Shown: positions 23,838 through 35,720, counted from the first letter of the stretch. The stretch is DNA of 64,000 nt from Dromiciops gliroides (GCF_019393635.1 NC_057864.1:447596822-447660821), one strand, 5' to 3'. Notes: generated by a model from the sequence alone, not told the origin. Program-made: numbers and translations.

Positions 23838-24594
23838 AAAGGCAAGTTCTCAGATTCCTGGCCTTAGAGGAAACAAAACTACATATTGAGGCCTTGCCTT
23901 GTAAACTCAGATCAATAAAGTAAGGGGGGGAAGTATTTTAATGCCCTTAATCCTTGGTGTATATTTGAATGTAGAAGCTATCTGAAGTCCCTGCTTTGCA
24001 AGGTAAGCCCCAGAGAAGCCGGACTTTTCAGAGAAGAACATTTATTTGTATGAAAACTCATGGAATCAGGGCAATCCCAACATAAAATGATGACATCAGT
24101 AAAGATTTGGGGGTTGGTTTGTTTTTATTTTTATTTATTTTTTTAATTTAGTTTGATTTGGTTTTGATGTTCCCAAAAATCCTGATTATTTTTGTAATTC
24201 CTATTTCTTTTCTATATCTCCCATTCCCACAGGGCACTTGATCCTTTTCTTCTCATCTTTCAATGTTTTAATATTAGGAAAAATTTATTCATTCACAATC
24301 AAGTGTGAATAATTTGATAGTCAGTCTTATCTACTACCTGAAAGGGAAATGGGGTGGGGAGGGGGAAAAGAATGCCGACCTAATGTAAAAGAACTTGGTA
24401 ACCTGAAGTGGTAAATTTCTAAAATGATATTTTATTGGAGGAATTTGGTGGCAAATGGGCCTTCCCTAGCTTATGGTTCTGCTGTCTGAAAAACACATGA
24501 TAAATTGTTCTTGTTTTTACTCCCTAGGACCTTGCCATCTGTTAGGGTCTAAGATCAGCCCTAGAACATTCTTGAGTCACTAAGGAGGAAGGTC
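23838..24594. other. No gene recognised
   Basis: AT-rich, with a T-rich patch at 24115-24160. Nothing supports an exon. Confidence 0.4.
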
Positions 24595-24800
24595 AACAAG
24601 CATTTATATAGCACCTGCTATTGTGCCAAACACTGTGCAAGGCATTTTTTACAAATATCTCATTTGATCCTCACAACAACTTAACATTATACCCATTTTA
24701 CAGTTGAAGAAACCGAGGCAAGCAGAGGTTAAGGGATTTTCCCCCAAAACACACAGATTTGAACTCAGGTCTTCCTAACTCCATATTGGACATTCAACAC
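24595..24800 (-). repeat. MIR-type fragment, antisense
   Basis: agcatttatatagcacctgc, caaggcattttttacaaata, tttacagttgaagaaaccga. Confidence 0.65.
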
Positions 24801-25014
24801 CCTATTGACTGAGTCTTTGGAGCTATGGGTTTTAAAAAAATGGTAGAAAAACCAAGATACCAGTAGATAGCATATATTGTCTCACTGGTAATGAGAAAAG
24901 AAAGAACCAGCAGTGGTTGGAAGTTGTATTCCTTCATACCTTCTCACAGACAATTCTCCTGAGAGCACCTACCCTTTATTTTAGAGAGTTGGTAGGAGTT
25001 AGCTAACTGCATGG

Positions 25015-25260
25015 GCAAATGGGTAGCATAATGGATAGAACAGCAGGGCCTGGAGTCAGGAAGAATCATCTTTTTGAGTTCAAATATGGCTTCAGGCACT
25101 TACTAGCTATGTGATCCTGGGCAAGTCACTTAACCCTGTCTGCCTCAATTCCTTCTCTGTAAAATGACCTAGAGAAGGAAATGGCAAACCACTCTAGTAT
25201 CTTTGCCAAGAAAACCCCAAATGGAGTCATGAAGAGTTTGACATGACTGAACAAGAAAAT
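25015..25260 (+). mobile_element. MAR1-type long SINE
   Basis: gggtagcataatggatagaa, gtgatcctgggcaagtcact, tagagaaggaaatggcaaac, gaagagtttgacatgactga. Confidence 0.85.
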
Positions 25261-25384
25261 CTAATTGCACATCCAATGTAGCCTCACCCACAAACAACAT
25301 CATTCTTAGTCACAGAGCTCCAGAATAATAAATAGGTAATTTGTCATCAAAGTTTTTAACAGATACATTTATTTAATTAATTAA

Positions 25385-25510
25385 AAAGAATTAATTAACT
25401 GGATACTATGTGCCAGGAACAGAGATACACATGTAAAAGTGAGAATCCTTGCCCTTAAGAAGCTTGTATTCTAATAGGGAGACAGTATATATAGGCAAGT
25501 GATGGCCAAG
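25385..25510 (+). repeat. Ancient mammalian interspersed repeat (L2/L3/MIR-like)
   Basis: ctatgtgccaggaacagaga followed by cttgcccttaagaagcttgt and attctaatagggagacagta, a typical order in old mammalian repeats. Confidence 0.55.
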
Positions 25511-25879
25511 GAAGGATATTTCTGTCTAAAGCAGCTCAGGGATGGTGAGTTGGACCATGTGGCAGTAAGTAGGCTGACACACCTTTTCCAATGGTAGCAT
25601 TGATTTAATGACTATGCCCAGAGAAAGAAGTAAGGGGATGGGGAGGGACAAAGGGGAGCAGGGTATACATACTGTGATAGGGGACATGACTTTTGAGCTG
25701 ATGAGGAAGGGTGAAGGGTTCCTTAAAAAAGTAGAAGGAAATTCTTTGAGAAGAAAAATATTTGAAGTAAAGTAATTCAAAGATGCAGAAAGGAATTCAT
25801 AAATATGTCAAGATTTTGGAACCCAGAAATAACCCAGAAAAAGGAAAGAAAAATCACTAGCTACTTGAAGTTAGAGGCC

Positions 25880-26056
25880 CTTCTCAGTCAGTCAAAGAGC
25901 ATTTATTGAGCACTGTGTAGTAGGCACTATGCTAAACACTAGGGATACAAAAAAAGCAAAAACATGGTGTCTACCTTCAAGGAGATCACATTTTAATGGG
26001 GGATACAAGTATGGACAAATAATTTATCTATCTCTCTATCCATTATCTGTCTCCAT

Positions 26057-26146
<90 letters not shown>

Positions 26147-26680
26147 CTATCTCTGTATCTATCTCTATCTATCTTTTTATCTCTATCTCTGTATCTATCT
26201 CTATCTTTCTATCTCTATCTCTGTATCTCTGTATCTCTATTTATCTATCTCCATCTCTATCTCTGTATCTCTTTATATCTATCTCTATCTCTGTATCTCT
26301 GTATCTATCTTTCTCTCTCTCTCTCTACCATCTATCCATCTATCTATATCTATCTCTATCTCTGTATCTATCTCTATCTTTCTATCTCTATCTCTGTATC
26401 CTTCTATCATCTATCTCTCTATCTCCATCTCTATCTCTGTATCTCTTTATATCTATCTCTATCTCTGTATCTCTCTCTGTATCTCTCTCTATCTCTGTCT
26501 GTCTGTCTGTCTCTCTCTTTCTGGAAGGTAATTGCCATGGGGAGGAACTAGGAATAGAATATCAAAGCAAGCAGGAAAGGTTTCCTGCAGACAGTGAAAT
26601 TTGAAATTTGAGCTCTCTAGAAGGAATCCAGGAAAGCTAAGAGATGGAGGTGAGGGGGACTCTCAATACAGAAAGATTCT
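25880..26680 (+). repeat. Ancient interspersed repeat split by a microsatellite
   Basis: The left part (agcatttattgagcactgtg, gctaaacactagggatacaa, caaggagatcacattttaat) continues at the right of the TATC block as aggaaaggtttcctgcagac, gaatccaggaaagctaagag. The simple repeat therefore expanded inside the element. Confidence 0.6.
26020..26522. repeat. Large compound (TATC)/(TCTG)/(CTTT) microsatellite
   Basis: About 500 bp. It contains a near-perfect CTAT run (about 26056-26121), a CTTT run (about 26122-26146), then degenerate TCTATCTCTG arrays. The 200-residue open frame over it is translated simple repeat. Confidence 0.95.
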
Positions 26681-27228
26681 CTGAGAAGGAAGCAGCCCTC
26701 ATGGTCTATGAAATCCTAATGGGGATCCACACATTTCTAGGAAGGAGGACATCTAATACTATTCAGAGGAAAAAGAGAAAATGTATGGTTGTCTACAGTT
26801 CACTGCTGAAGGGTAATAAGGAAACCAAATATCAAGGTCACATGAACAACTTAGTGGCACGGGCATCTAGGATGTGATGGAGAACCGTCCAAGACAACTT
26901 TGGCCCTACCTCTTACAAATTATGTGACCTTGCAAAGTCAGCTTTTTCATATGTATTGGGAGGGGTGAAGAAAGGGAAGGAGAGATTAAATGATTTCTAA
27001 GGTCATTCTAAATCTATTATGCTTGTAAAGTTTGATGATTGCTACCCATTTGTGAAGGTAAATGGAGTCAAATGATGCCAATAGAAGGAGCCTGGGGGTG
27101 AGGTGGGGAACATTGAGAGGAATTATGAAATCTAGGAAAGAAACAGGGGCATTTTAATACCTACTAGTGATCAAAGACAAAGATTTCAAAAGAGAAAATA
27201 AATTACCTCTGGTTAAGAATGACTGTTA
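26680..27228. other. No gene recognised
   Basis: Unique sequence. A short open frame at 26644-26877 overlaps the repeat boundary and has no family features. Confidence 0.4.
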
Positions 27229-27366
27229 AGGGCAGCTAGATGGCATAGTGGATAGAGCACCAGCCCTGGAGCCAGGAAGACCTGAGTTCAAATCCGACCT
27301 CAGACACTTAACACTTACTAGCTGTGTGACCCTGGGCGAGTCCCTTAACCCTAATTGCCTCACCAA
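27229..27366 (+). mobile_element. WSINE1-like SINE
   Basis: agggcagctagatggcatag head, ccctgggcgagtcccttaac core, short A tail. The flanks atgactgttaa and atgacttaac are similar. Confidence 0.9.
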
Positions 27367-27443
27367 AAAAATGACTTAACAGGATTTAGATATTCCCCAG
27401 GAAGAATCAAGGTACGGGAATTATGGCCACTTGAAAAGAATTG

Positions 27444-27822
27444 TGTGATGGGTAAAACTACATGTGTGTGGTCACTTTACCTGTTCCCTGTGTGGGGAAA
27501 GCTAACTGGGACAACAGCTTAACAGTTTAGGTATTAAACATTCATTAAAATATATTAGAGTTAGCAAAGAGAGAACAAGTGTCTCTGAAAGAATAGGAAA
27601 ACCTAACAACCCTCCAGGAGTGATCTGAGCTCCGCCTCTCATGAGATTCCATCCACCAACTCCCAAAACCAACTGAAAAAAAACCCAACTGCCTCACACT
27701 GCTTCAAGCTGATTGGTTGAGAGTGGTCTCAGGTTGATGTGAGGTAACTTCAGGACACTGAATCTTAGAAAGGTCAACCCATGTTCTCACAGCAGGGGGC
27801 CCCTGGTAATAATATTCTCACA
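27444..27822 (-). mobile_element. Possible solo LTR with 4-bp target duplication
   Basis: A 379-bp block begins TGTGA and ends TCACA, flanked by ATTG at 27440-27443 and 27823-27826. On the minus strand it carries a CCAAT box (complement of 27712-27716) and a TATA-like TATATTTTAA (complement of 27545-27554). There is no AATAAA. A 4-bp duplication can arise by chance, so the call is tentative. Confidence 0.35.
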
Positions 27823-28451
27823 ATTGGTATGCATCTAATGAGGGCTGATTAAAAATAAATATACCTTAAAATGACCAGATCGAATCTAGAGGGCTTCACA
27901 TTTAAATTGAATGAGAAGAGAAAAGGAAAAGTGATCCATGAATAGCTGTTCATTCAAATGCCATCAAGTTGATTGAGCACATGGGTAAGGGAAAGGGATA
28001 TTAGAAGAGAGCACAGTAATTCACAGAAGGCAATATCTCATAAGAAAGGTAAACATAGCATTTATGGTCCCTGAAGTCTGGGGAGTAAAGGGAATCCACA
28101 AAATAAGAAGAATCAACTAAGTGAAACAGATTTAAATAAAAGGAGATGAAACTGACATTTGAGGGGGTTTGCCTCATGACTACAGTATGAGAACAGAAAT
28201 GTATACCTCATTCCAAATGAAGAGATTAGATATGTGGAAAAACAACATAAATTAGAGGTCACAAACATGGTGGAACGCATATGGTCATGTGAGGGAGAAA
28301 TTGAAGCTTTAAAGTCATTGGAGTATACTACAGACCACTTGGCTAGAAGGAGCAACCCAAATATGAAGTTTTGGAAACAGATCACAAATCCAGTATACAG
28401 ACATGATATATAGCAGCAACGGAAGACTCCAGCAACCTGAATGTCAGGGAC

Positions 28452-28454
<3 letters not shown>
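27823..28454. other. No gene recognised
   Basis: Unique sequence. The minus-strand open frame at 28113-28385 has no domain that I can identify. Confidence 0.4.
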
Positions 28455-28534
<80 letters not shown>

Positions 28535-28690
28535 TCTCCCTGTCCCTCTCCCTGTCCCTTTCTCTCTCCTTCCCTCAGTCCCTCCTCCCTTTCTATCCCT
28601 CCCTCCCTCCTTCTCCCTCTCTTTCCCTCCTTCCCTCCCTCTCTCTCTCTCTTTCTTTCTGTATTTTTCTGTCTCTCTTTCTCTCTCTCA
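28455..28690. repeat. (CT)38 microsatellite followed by a pyrimidine tract
   Basis: The first 77 bp (28455-28531) are uninterrupted CT, then about 160 bp of CCCT/CTTT-rich sequence. The two overlapping Ser/Leu-rich open frames are artefacts of this tract. Confidence 0.95.
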
Positions 28691-28933
28691 GAAGCAAAGG
28701 AGCCAATTCCTGAATTGATTTAAGTGATAATTTTATGTTTTTCTGAATGTAGTAGAAATCATTATTATTGTGGACCTGTGTCTGACTGATAAGGAAGAAT
28801 TGAATGAAAGAAATATTAAATCAATCAAAGGAGTTTGGCCTGTCTATTCACACAGAAAAGGTCAAGTGGATGAAGAATGTCTTTTGTTCAGATTTCTACA
28901 TGTATTAAGATGGGAACCCTATGGGCTCAACCT

Positions 28934-29108
28934 TTCTTAACCTTTATTTGTGTCATGAACCCCTTAGGCATTCTGAGGAAGCCTATGGATCTTTCTCAGA
29001 ACAATGTTTTTAATGCATAAAATATTAAGAACTACAAAATAAACCAATTATACTGAAATGAAGTTATTAACATACTTCTAAAAATGTTAATAGATTCTAG
29101 GTTAAGAA
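28934..29108. mobile_element. Non-autonomous hAT-like element with terminal inverted repeats
   Basis: The inner ends TTCTTAACCT (28934-28943) and AGGTTAAGAA (29099-29108) are perfect 10-bp inverted repeats. The interior reads gtgtcatgaaccccttaggc, gaggaagcctatggatcttt, tatactgaaatgaagttatt. The outermost bases and an 8-bp target duplication are not clear. Confidence 0.65.
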
Positions 29109-29881
29109 CTTCTACTACAGAGCTTGCACAATAATGTGTAGATCTGGGACAGACAATGTATATTGACAATGAGCTGGGCCCAGATTTGAAAAGGAGGAGA
29201 AGAAAAGATTGGATTTCTAAGGAAAATGTAAAAATTTTATTGACCCTAAATTTTTCATGAAAGAAATGTCCATTTTCTCAGTGTTAACATTTTACTATTG
29301 TTGCTACATGGCAGCAAGTTGTGGAACTGTCTCTGAAGAATTAATGAGGATTATTGCACAGAGGGCAATAGAGTAGAGCATAGTTGGTTTGAGCAGATTA
29401 CAAGATACAACTTACAAGATACATTCCAACAATTTGGAAATTCCAAAGGACAAGAGTAAGAGATATCATCAAGGTATTATATATGTCTGGGAAAAGAGAT
29501 GGGCCGTTCATATGACAAGTACAACAGATGTCAAGTAGACAGGTTATCTGTGAAATGTCTGGAGAAAGCAAGGATATCTCCAGCACATTAGGTAGATTTC
29601 TTATGGTGAATTCCTAGGAGAGCACAGGCAAGAGTCACAGAGAATAGGCAGCCACACAAGGGTTGTGAACTCCATCATTGGAGGGAACATTTTAGTATTT
29701 GAGTATGAGAAGGAATTGTATATAAAAAAATAAATGATGATAATCTTGGCAGTGACTAAATCATCTTAGATAAAAGTGGAAATTTTATAGTTGGATGGGT
29801 ATCCAACTCTTTTAGATGGTCAATTTCAAATAATTTGGGGGGGATATATGTATATAGCATATGTATATAATATATGTATAA
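29109..29881. other. No gene recognised
   Basis: Unique AT-rich sequence ending in an (ATATGT)-like patch at 29845-29890. No exon signal seen. Confidence 0.4.
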
Positions 29882-30955
29882 AGTATATGTATACTTTATT
29901 ATTTTCCAGTTACTTTAGAGACAGTTTTCAATATTTGTTTTTATAAGATTTCTAATTTCAAATTTTCTCCCTCCCTCCAACTCCCCAAGACAGCAAGTAA
30001 TCTGATATAGGTTATATATGTACAATCACATTAAACATTTTTCTGCATTAGTCATGTTATGAGAGAAGAATCAGAGCAAAAAGGAAAAACCTCGGGGCAG
30101 CTAGGTGGTGCAGTGGATAGAGCACTGGCCCTGGAGTCAGGAGTACCTGGGTTCAAATCCGGCCTCAGACACTTAACACTTACTAGCTGTGTGACCCTGG
30201 GCAAGTCACTTAACCCCAATTGCCTCACTAATAAAAAAAAAAAAAGGAAAAACCTCAAAAAAGAAAAACAACAGCAACAACAAAAAACAATAGAAATAGT
30301 ATGGTTTGATCTGCATCTAGATTCCACAGTTCTTTTTTTCTGTATTTGGAGAACATTTTCAATCATGGGTCCTTTGGAACTATCTTGGACCATTTTATTG
30401 CTGAGAAAAATCAGGTCTATCACAGTTGATCCGCACATAATATAGTTGATACTGTGTACAATGTCCTCCTGGTTCTGCTCATCTTACTCAGCATCAGTTC
30501 ATGCAAGTGCTTCCATGTTTTTCTGAAATCTGTCTGCTCATCATTTTTTACAACACAATAGTATTCCATTACATTCATATACCACAACTTCTTCAGCCAT
30601 TCCCCAATTTATGGGCAACCCCTCAATTTCCAATTCCTTGCCACCACAAAAAGAGCAGATATAAATATTTTTGTAAATGTGGGTCCTTCCCCCTTTTTAT
30701 AATCTCTTTGGGAAAAAGACCTAAAAGTGGTATTCCTGGGTCAAAGGGTATGCACAGCTTTATAGACCTTTGGGCATAGTTCCAAACTGCTCTCCAGAAT
30801 GGTTAGATCAGTTCACAGCTCCAACAACAATGCATTAGTGTTCCAATTTTTCCACAACTTCTCCAACATTTATTATTTTCCTTTTTGTCATATTAGCCAA
30901 TCTGATAGGTGTCAGGGGCTACCTCAGAGTTGTTTTAATTTTCATTTCTCATGGG
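29882..30955 (-). mobile_element. 5'-truncated L1 3' end, antisense
   Basis: From the reverse complement of the L1 terminus (actttattattttccagtta) through the ORF2 C-terminus to attagccaatctgataggtg and ttgttttaattttcatttct. The homologous L1 ORF2 position in other mammals reads similarly. It is interrupted by a SINE at 30094-30240. Confidence 0.85.
30094..30240 (+). mobile_element. WSINE1-like SINE with perfect 16-bp target duplication
   Basis: AAAAAGGAAAAACCTC at 30078-30093 and 30241-30256. It is inserted in the opposite orientation to the host L1, and the sequence is near consensus. Confidence 0.94.
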
Positions 30956-30959
30956 AAGT

Positions 30960-31345
30960 CTTCAAACCAAGGCTGGATGATCACTTGCTAATTATGACAC
31001 AGAGATCATTTGGGGAAAATTGGACTACATGTACTACTCTAAGTTCCCTTCCAGTCCAGATTCCATGATTTTGTAAAAACCCTTCAAGGAAATGCATCCG
31101 TTTTTTTCCTATTTCACCAGAACCACAATTTTTACATAGCATTTATGTTTGATTTTAGCTGACAGGACTGATACAGCTCACCCTCTTCAATCAGAGGGCC
31201 TGAGTCCTGCGATGCTACCTCTTCCACTCCTTTCTGTGATTTAGGGGAAGTTATATAACCTCCCTGAACCCTCAGTTTTCTCATCTGTAAAATGGGAGAG
31301 TTGGATTAGATACTCTTTGAAGTCTTTACCATCTCTAGACCCATG
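30960..31345 (+). repeat. CR1-like 3' end and MIR fragment
   Basis: 30960-31075 ends with ccttccagtccagattccatgatttt, typical of CR1-type LINE tails (aaccaaggctggatgatcac upstream). 31180-31345 is a MIR core (cagttttctcatctgtaaaa). Confidence 0.6.
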
Positions 31346-31454
31346 ACCTACCCTTGTGAAGAATAAGGCTGACCATCTCCTATTAGCCATCTGAACACTA
31401 TCTATCTTTTCTTACTTTGAATTCACCTAGTATTTGCCAATCATTTTTTAAAAA

Positions 31455-31690
31455 ATTTTCCAACTTTGGCTCATTCATAAAGCTTTTGTTCAGCACCTAC
31501 TATGTGAAAGGCACTGTGCTAGGTGCCAGGGACACAGAGAAGAAAACAAAAGTCTTCAGTTTGACAAAACTTACTGAGCTTAAGATAATTCCATTGGTGT
31601 CATCAAACCTGATTAATTATATAGATCAGGAAGTGGAAATACAGATTGGGCAAGAAACTTGCTCAAGGTGGATTCACCTATCAGGGATTA
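31455..31690 (+). repeat. Ancient mammalian interspersed repeat
   Basis: cagcacctactatgtgaaag, gcactgtgctaggtgccagg, then diverged sequence up to a SINE. Confidence 0.55.
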
Positions 31691-31706
31691 GAATTCATAC
31701 CCTTGG

Positions 31707-31862
31707 GGGCAGCTAGGTGGTGCAGTGGATAGAGCACTGGCCCTGGAGTCAGGAGTACCTGAGTTCAAATCCGGCCTCAGATACTTAACACTTACTAGTT
31801 GTGTGACCCTGGGCAAGTCACTTAACCCCAATTGCCTCACTAAAATTAAACAAACAAAAAAA
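31707..31862 (+). mobile_element. WSINE1-like SINE
   Basis: gggggcagctaggtggtgca head, tail cactaaaattaaacaaacaa. The flanks gaattcataccctt and gaaatcatgccctctt look like a diverged target duplication. Confidence 0.9.
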
Positions 31863-32540
31863 AAGAAATCATGCCCTCTTGTTTTGTTTTTCTCTACCCT
31901 GACTTTATTACCCAGGTGATGTTCCCAGGGTAGAACAGTCCTCAGACTTTAAAAGGAGGGCACTGAAGAAAATTGAAGTAGGAAAAAATCCAGTCAGACT
32001 TAAAAAAGACCTTCTTGCCTTTCAGGATGCCATGAGCCCAGAAGTGAATTTTGTGAAGTATCCCTAGAGAGAGTTCAGGAAGACTAGGCAATAATTATTT
32101 AACTCAACTTGTGCAGCACCAGTCTGAACATGTGAAGCTGGACAACATGACCTCAAAAGGTCCCTCTCAGGTCTGCTACTCCATTAAGTATTTTTCTTGG
32201 GTGGGAAGGGCTGTGTGTTGGAAGGAGCTGACCCCAAATCACTGAAGTGGAAAAACAGAAGCCTCACACCTGAAATGACAACAGTACGACTAATACACCT
32301 TAGGCTCACCTCAGGAGTGCATTGCCTCCAAGGAGTGGAGGTGGACTTCCCTGCAGGAGTGGTCCTGAGGCTTCACTCTTCTCTGATCCCTGAGTGCCTC
32401 ATCTTGGGCAGGATGTCCTATTTGGCACACCTGCACACTTTTTGGCAGGAGACACTCTGGCAGATTGTGGGGGGAGGGGGGGACTTGTCCTAGGCAGTTG
32501 GGTTCTTCAGCACTTTGGGCCTTAATTTTTAACAGTATCA
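31863..32540. other. No gene recognised
   Basis: Repeat-poor. The open frame at 32197-32493 and its antisense partner have no recognisable domain. The run ggggggaggggggg (near 32469-32482) is low complexity. Confidence 0.4.
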
Positions 32541-33480
32541 ATGAATGATTCTAGTTTTAGCATAAAATCACCAATTAAAACACCCCCAGTTCATTCTTTT
32601 TAAACACTGAAGCTGATTGCTGTTAAATGATCCAGCACACAGAGACAAAATGGCTTGTTGTCCCTGTGTCCCTGTGTCCCCTTCCCTTCCCTCCACTCTG
32701 CCTCCACCCCCCAACTAGCCAACATCTCCATAATGACCTCTAAAACAAGCCGTTAGGATCCTGACATGGTACCAAGCTGACACCTTGGGCTGGGATTTAA
32801 TTTTGAGTTATGGTTGAGTTAGGAAAACATATGATGTGGCCGTTTGTTTGTAGAGAGAAGGGGAAAAAATCATAAAACCCTCTTTTTTTATGAGCTGTCG
32901 CTTGAGCCGTTCCTGGAGCCCCAAGTAGCAAGCTTCTAAATCAATGGTCACAGCTGTTCCTGCTCCTTGGAGCCCAGCAGGTGTATCGCCCTGCGCGGCT
33001 GCCATCTCCCCCCACTCACATAACAAATAATAACGTCTTACACACACCAGCCATCCATCAGAGTTACGGCCCGGCTCTCCCAGAGTAATAGGGGGCTTCC
33101 CCTCATTCCCTCCTTCCCCTCCTCCCCTCCTTCCCCTCCTCCCTTCCCACTTCATTCTTTTTTTTTTACAGTAGAAAATACTCTATCCATGGATTATTAG
33201 TCACACTTTCTGGACTCCTTTAATTGAATAACCTTTGGCTCTCCTGGCAAAGGGAGTGGGGTGGGGGAAACCCACCACAGTGTTTATTTGTGTTAAAAAA
33301 CAATAGACGTATTGTGACTGGTGAAATCAATTAGTCTTCCTGAGCGGGTAAAGGCCCACATCTGGTGTGATTTAAGTTAATGTAAGGGAAAGGGCTGCAG
33401 AGGCCCAGAGACCTTGAGTTCTCATTTCAACAGGTGACAGAGAAGGCATAAAAGGCTAATATATACTACAAGTGCGCAAG
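32541..33480. promoter_or_regulatory. Candidate conserved non-coding block
   Basis: About 940 bp without any interspersed repeat in a window otherwise crowded with them. It retains CpGs (for example around 32890-33080) and has transcription-factor-like motifs: AACAATAG (SOX-type, 33300-33307), CAATTAG (homeodomain-type) and CATCTGG (E-box). Motifs this short occur by chance. The call rests mainly on repeat exclusion and composition and is inference. Confidence 0.3.
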
Positions 33481-34269
33481 CAGTGTGATAAATACTGGGG
33501 GGTGCACCTAGGAGGTAAAATCCTATCAAACCCACCAAAATCAAATAAAAGTTTCAGTCAGGGCCATCCACCAAAGGCAGACAGGGAAAGAAGGGCTACA
33601 GCTTAGTTGGGTAATTGAGGTGGGGGGGATAGGGTACTGGAATACAGTGAGAGAGCATAGGATAGATCAGGGAGGACACAGATCACCTGGCTCACTTCCC
33701 TCATTTCACAGATTAAGAAACTAAGGCACAGAGAGGTGAGAGTTCTACCCAATAGGTCTACCATATAAAACTAGTCCCAAAGTGCCTTCAGAGATAGTGG
33801 GAGGCTTTAAGGAAAGTCTCAGATGACCTACTTCGAAGTTGATTTGTAGTCGTTTTATTTAATTACACAGACTGTATGGACTATGAGCATGGTTTGGAAC
33901 CCAGGGCCTCATATTCTAAATCTAGTGTCTTCTAACTACACCACATGGAGCACTAAATACCGGGACTCCTAGAAAGATAACAGTGCATGAGATGGACATC
34001 TTGGGCTTACCCACAAGGATAAAATGAAACAAAGTTATGATAATTCTAGAAGTGGTGACATTGTAAAATACTGTGACTTTCCAGTTGATTGATACATGAC
34101 TTGGTCTTTGTTCAGTAGAAAAGTAACAATATAGAGAGCAAAGATGCCAAATTCACATTTAAAGGGCTTGGAAACTTAGTTCAAGCATGGAAATTATGAA
34201 GGCAAGGGGACTTATGTGGATGTTGAATAAATATAACCAAAGGCCACATGAATTCCATTGATAGAGACT
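33481..34269. other. Mostly unique, with an antisense MIR fragment
   Basis: 33690-33960 resembles an antisense MIR (ctcatttcacagattaagaa, actaaggcacagagaggtga). The rest is unclassified. Confidence 0.45.
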
Positions 34270-35095
34270 GATGGCCATTGATGACTGCTATATCTCTCTC
34301 CAGACATGCTCTTCAGGAACTCCATGCAAAAGCCAACATGGCTTCTCTAATTGCCAAAAGTAGCTCCCTTATTGCCCCTAGGATAAAATATAAACTCCTC
34401 TGTTTGGCTTTTAAAGCCTGGCCCCTACCTCTCTTCCTAGCCTCACCGGACATTAAACATTCACCCCATATTCTGCAATCTAGCCAGACTGACCTTCTCT
34501 CTGTTCTTCATGTACAACACCCCATTCCTTCTTTGTCTCTTCTTTATGGAGACCCTCTCTTCCTTTAAGATAAAATTCAAGGGGCAGCTAGGTGGCACAG
34601 TGGATAGAGCACCAGCCCTGGAGTCAGGAGTACCTGAGTTCAAATTCGGCTTCAGACACTTAACACTTACTAGTTGTGTGACCCTAGGCAAGTCACTTAA
34701 CCCCAATTGTCTCACCAAATAAAAAAAATTAATAACTTAAGATAAAATTCAAGTACTATCTTCTATAGGAAGTACTTTCTGATTCTCCCCCGTGTTAGTG
34801 TTCCTCTGCTCAAATGACTTTTTATTGAATTATTTTGTAATCAAATTAAATGTCTATATATAAAAATTATAAATGTATATATATGGTATATGTGTGTATA
34901 CATTAAATATAATATACATATTTGTATTTATTAACTTTATATTTATGCTGTAGGTATTTTTATATATACTTGTTATCTCTCTTGATTAGCTCATTGGGAC
35001 TAGGAATTGTTTCCCTATTTTTGTACTGCTATCCCCAGTGCCTAGCCCAGTGCCTTTCACATAGTAAGAAACTAACCAATACTTGTTGATTGATT
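34270..35095 (+). repeat. L2 LINE 3' end, interrupted
   Basis: taggataaaatataaactcc, ttttaaagcctggcccctac and cagactgaccttctctctgt, then after the SINE, ttctataggaagtactttct and gtgcctagcccagtgccttt, to cttgttgattgattga. The order matches L2 3' ends known from mammals. A TA-rich patch lies at 34850-34960. Confidence 0.75.
34582..34736 (+). mobile_element. WSINE1-like SINE with perfect 17-bp target duplication
   Basis: TTAAGATAAAATTCAAG at 34565-34581 and 34737-34753. It is inserted into the L2 at 34270-35095. Confidence 0.95.
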
Positions 35096-35439
35096 GATAG
35101 TGTCCTTCATCCTGTGTGGATGAGATGCCTACCTTTAATTTTCACATTTTGTGGTCCTAGCTGCTTTCCCATCCCAGATAGAACTGAGTTTAGAGAAATA
35201 CCTATCTGGGTCTAGGAACTGGAGCATATTACATGGGTATAGAGTGTTTGTGAAGCATTCGGGGGATGAAAAAAGGGGTGGTTTCCATGTAAGTTATTAT
35301 TCTAGTGGCCCCCTATTATTAACTCAGCCCTCAGGGAGAGTCAGGGCCATGGAGCGATCATCCAACCACAACATAAATCCATGTGTCATGGAGAAATCCC
35401 ATACTAAGCAGCAAAGTCTCCCTCCTTTATTCCGAGGCT

Positions 35440-35720
35440 GATGGCAGGTACCAGACACCTGGAATGACAGGCCAAGCCCATGGATATTTTTATTTCTATT
35501 AAACCAGTTTCCAACAGCTGGTCGCCAGTTGCCCCCTGACAGGGACACATAAAAGCGAAGCATCCAAGCTGTGCCAGCAGGGATCAGGGGAAGAAACGCA
35601 GCCCTCATAAATCAAGGCTGGAGTTTTAAGACAATGAAGTGCATGTGTGCAGGGCGAAGTGCGCCATTCCTTAACACTTGTGGCCTGGGGAGGGAAACCC
35701 TGTGCCCTGCGTGCAAGAGG
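35440..35720. promoter_or_regulatory. Second candidate conserved non-coding block
   Basis: Repeat-free, with several retained CpGs (gctggtcgccagttgccccc, cataaaagcgaagcatccaa, gggcgaagtgcgcc) in AT-rich surroundings. No protein-coding signature. Inference only. Confidence 0.28.

Noticed and set aside
26020..26522. CRISPR-like or satellite array
   Set aside because: No direct repeats with unique spacers. It is a degenerate tetranucleotide microsatellite, and the window is from a mammal.
25929..26531. 200-residue open frame (LSIYLSIYL-type)
   Set aside because: Translated TATC/TCTG microsatellite.
28403..28723. 106- and 90-residue Ser/Leu/Pro-rich frames
   Set aside because: Translated CT repeat and pyrimidine tract.
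30059..30445. 128-residue open frames on both strands
   Set aside because: They are a translated SINE joined to antisense L1 3' UTR. The same GQLGGAVDRALALESG-type peptide recurs at every SINE copy in the window.
32197..32541. Overlapping 98- and 76-residue frames
   Set aside because: No family resemblance or splice context. Length is within chance expectation for this composition.
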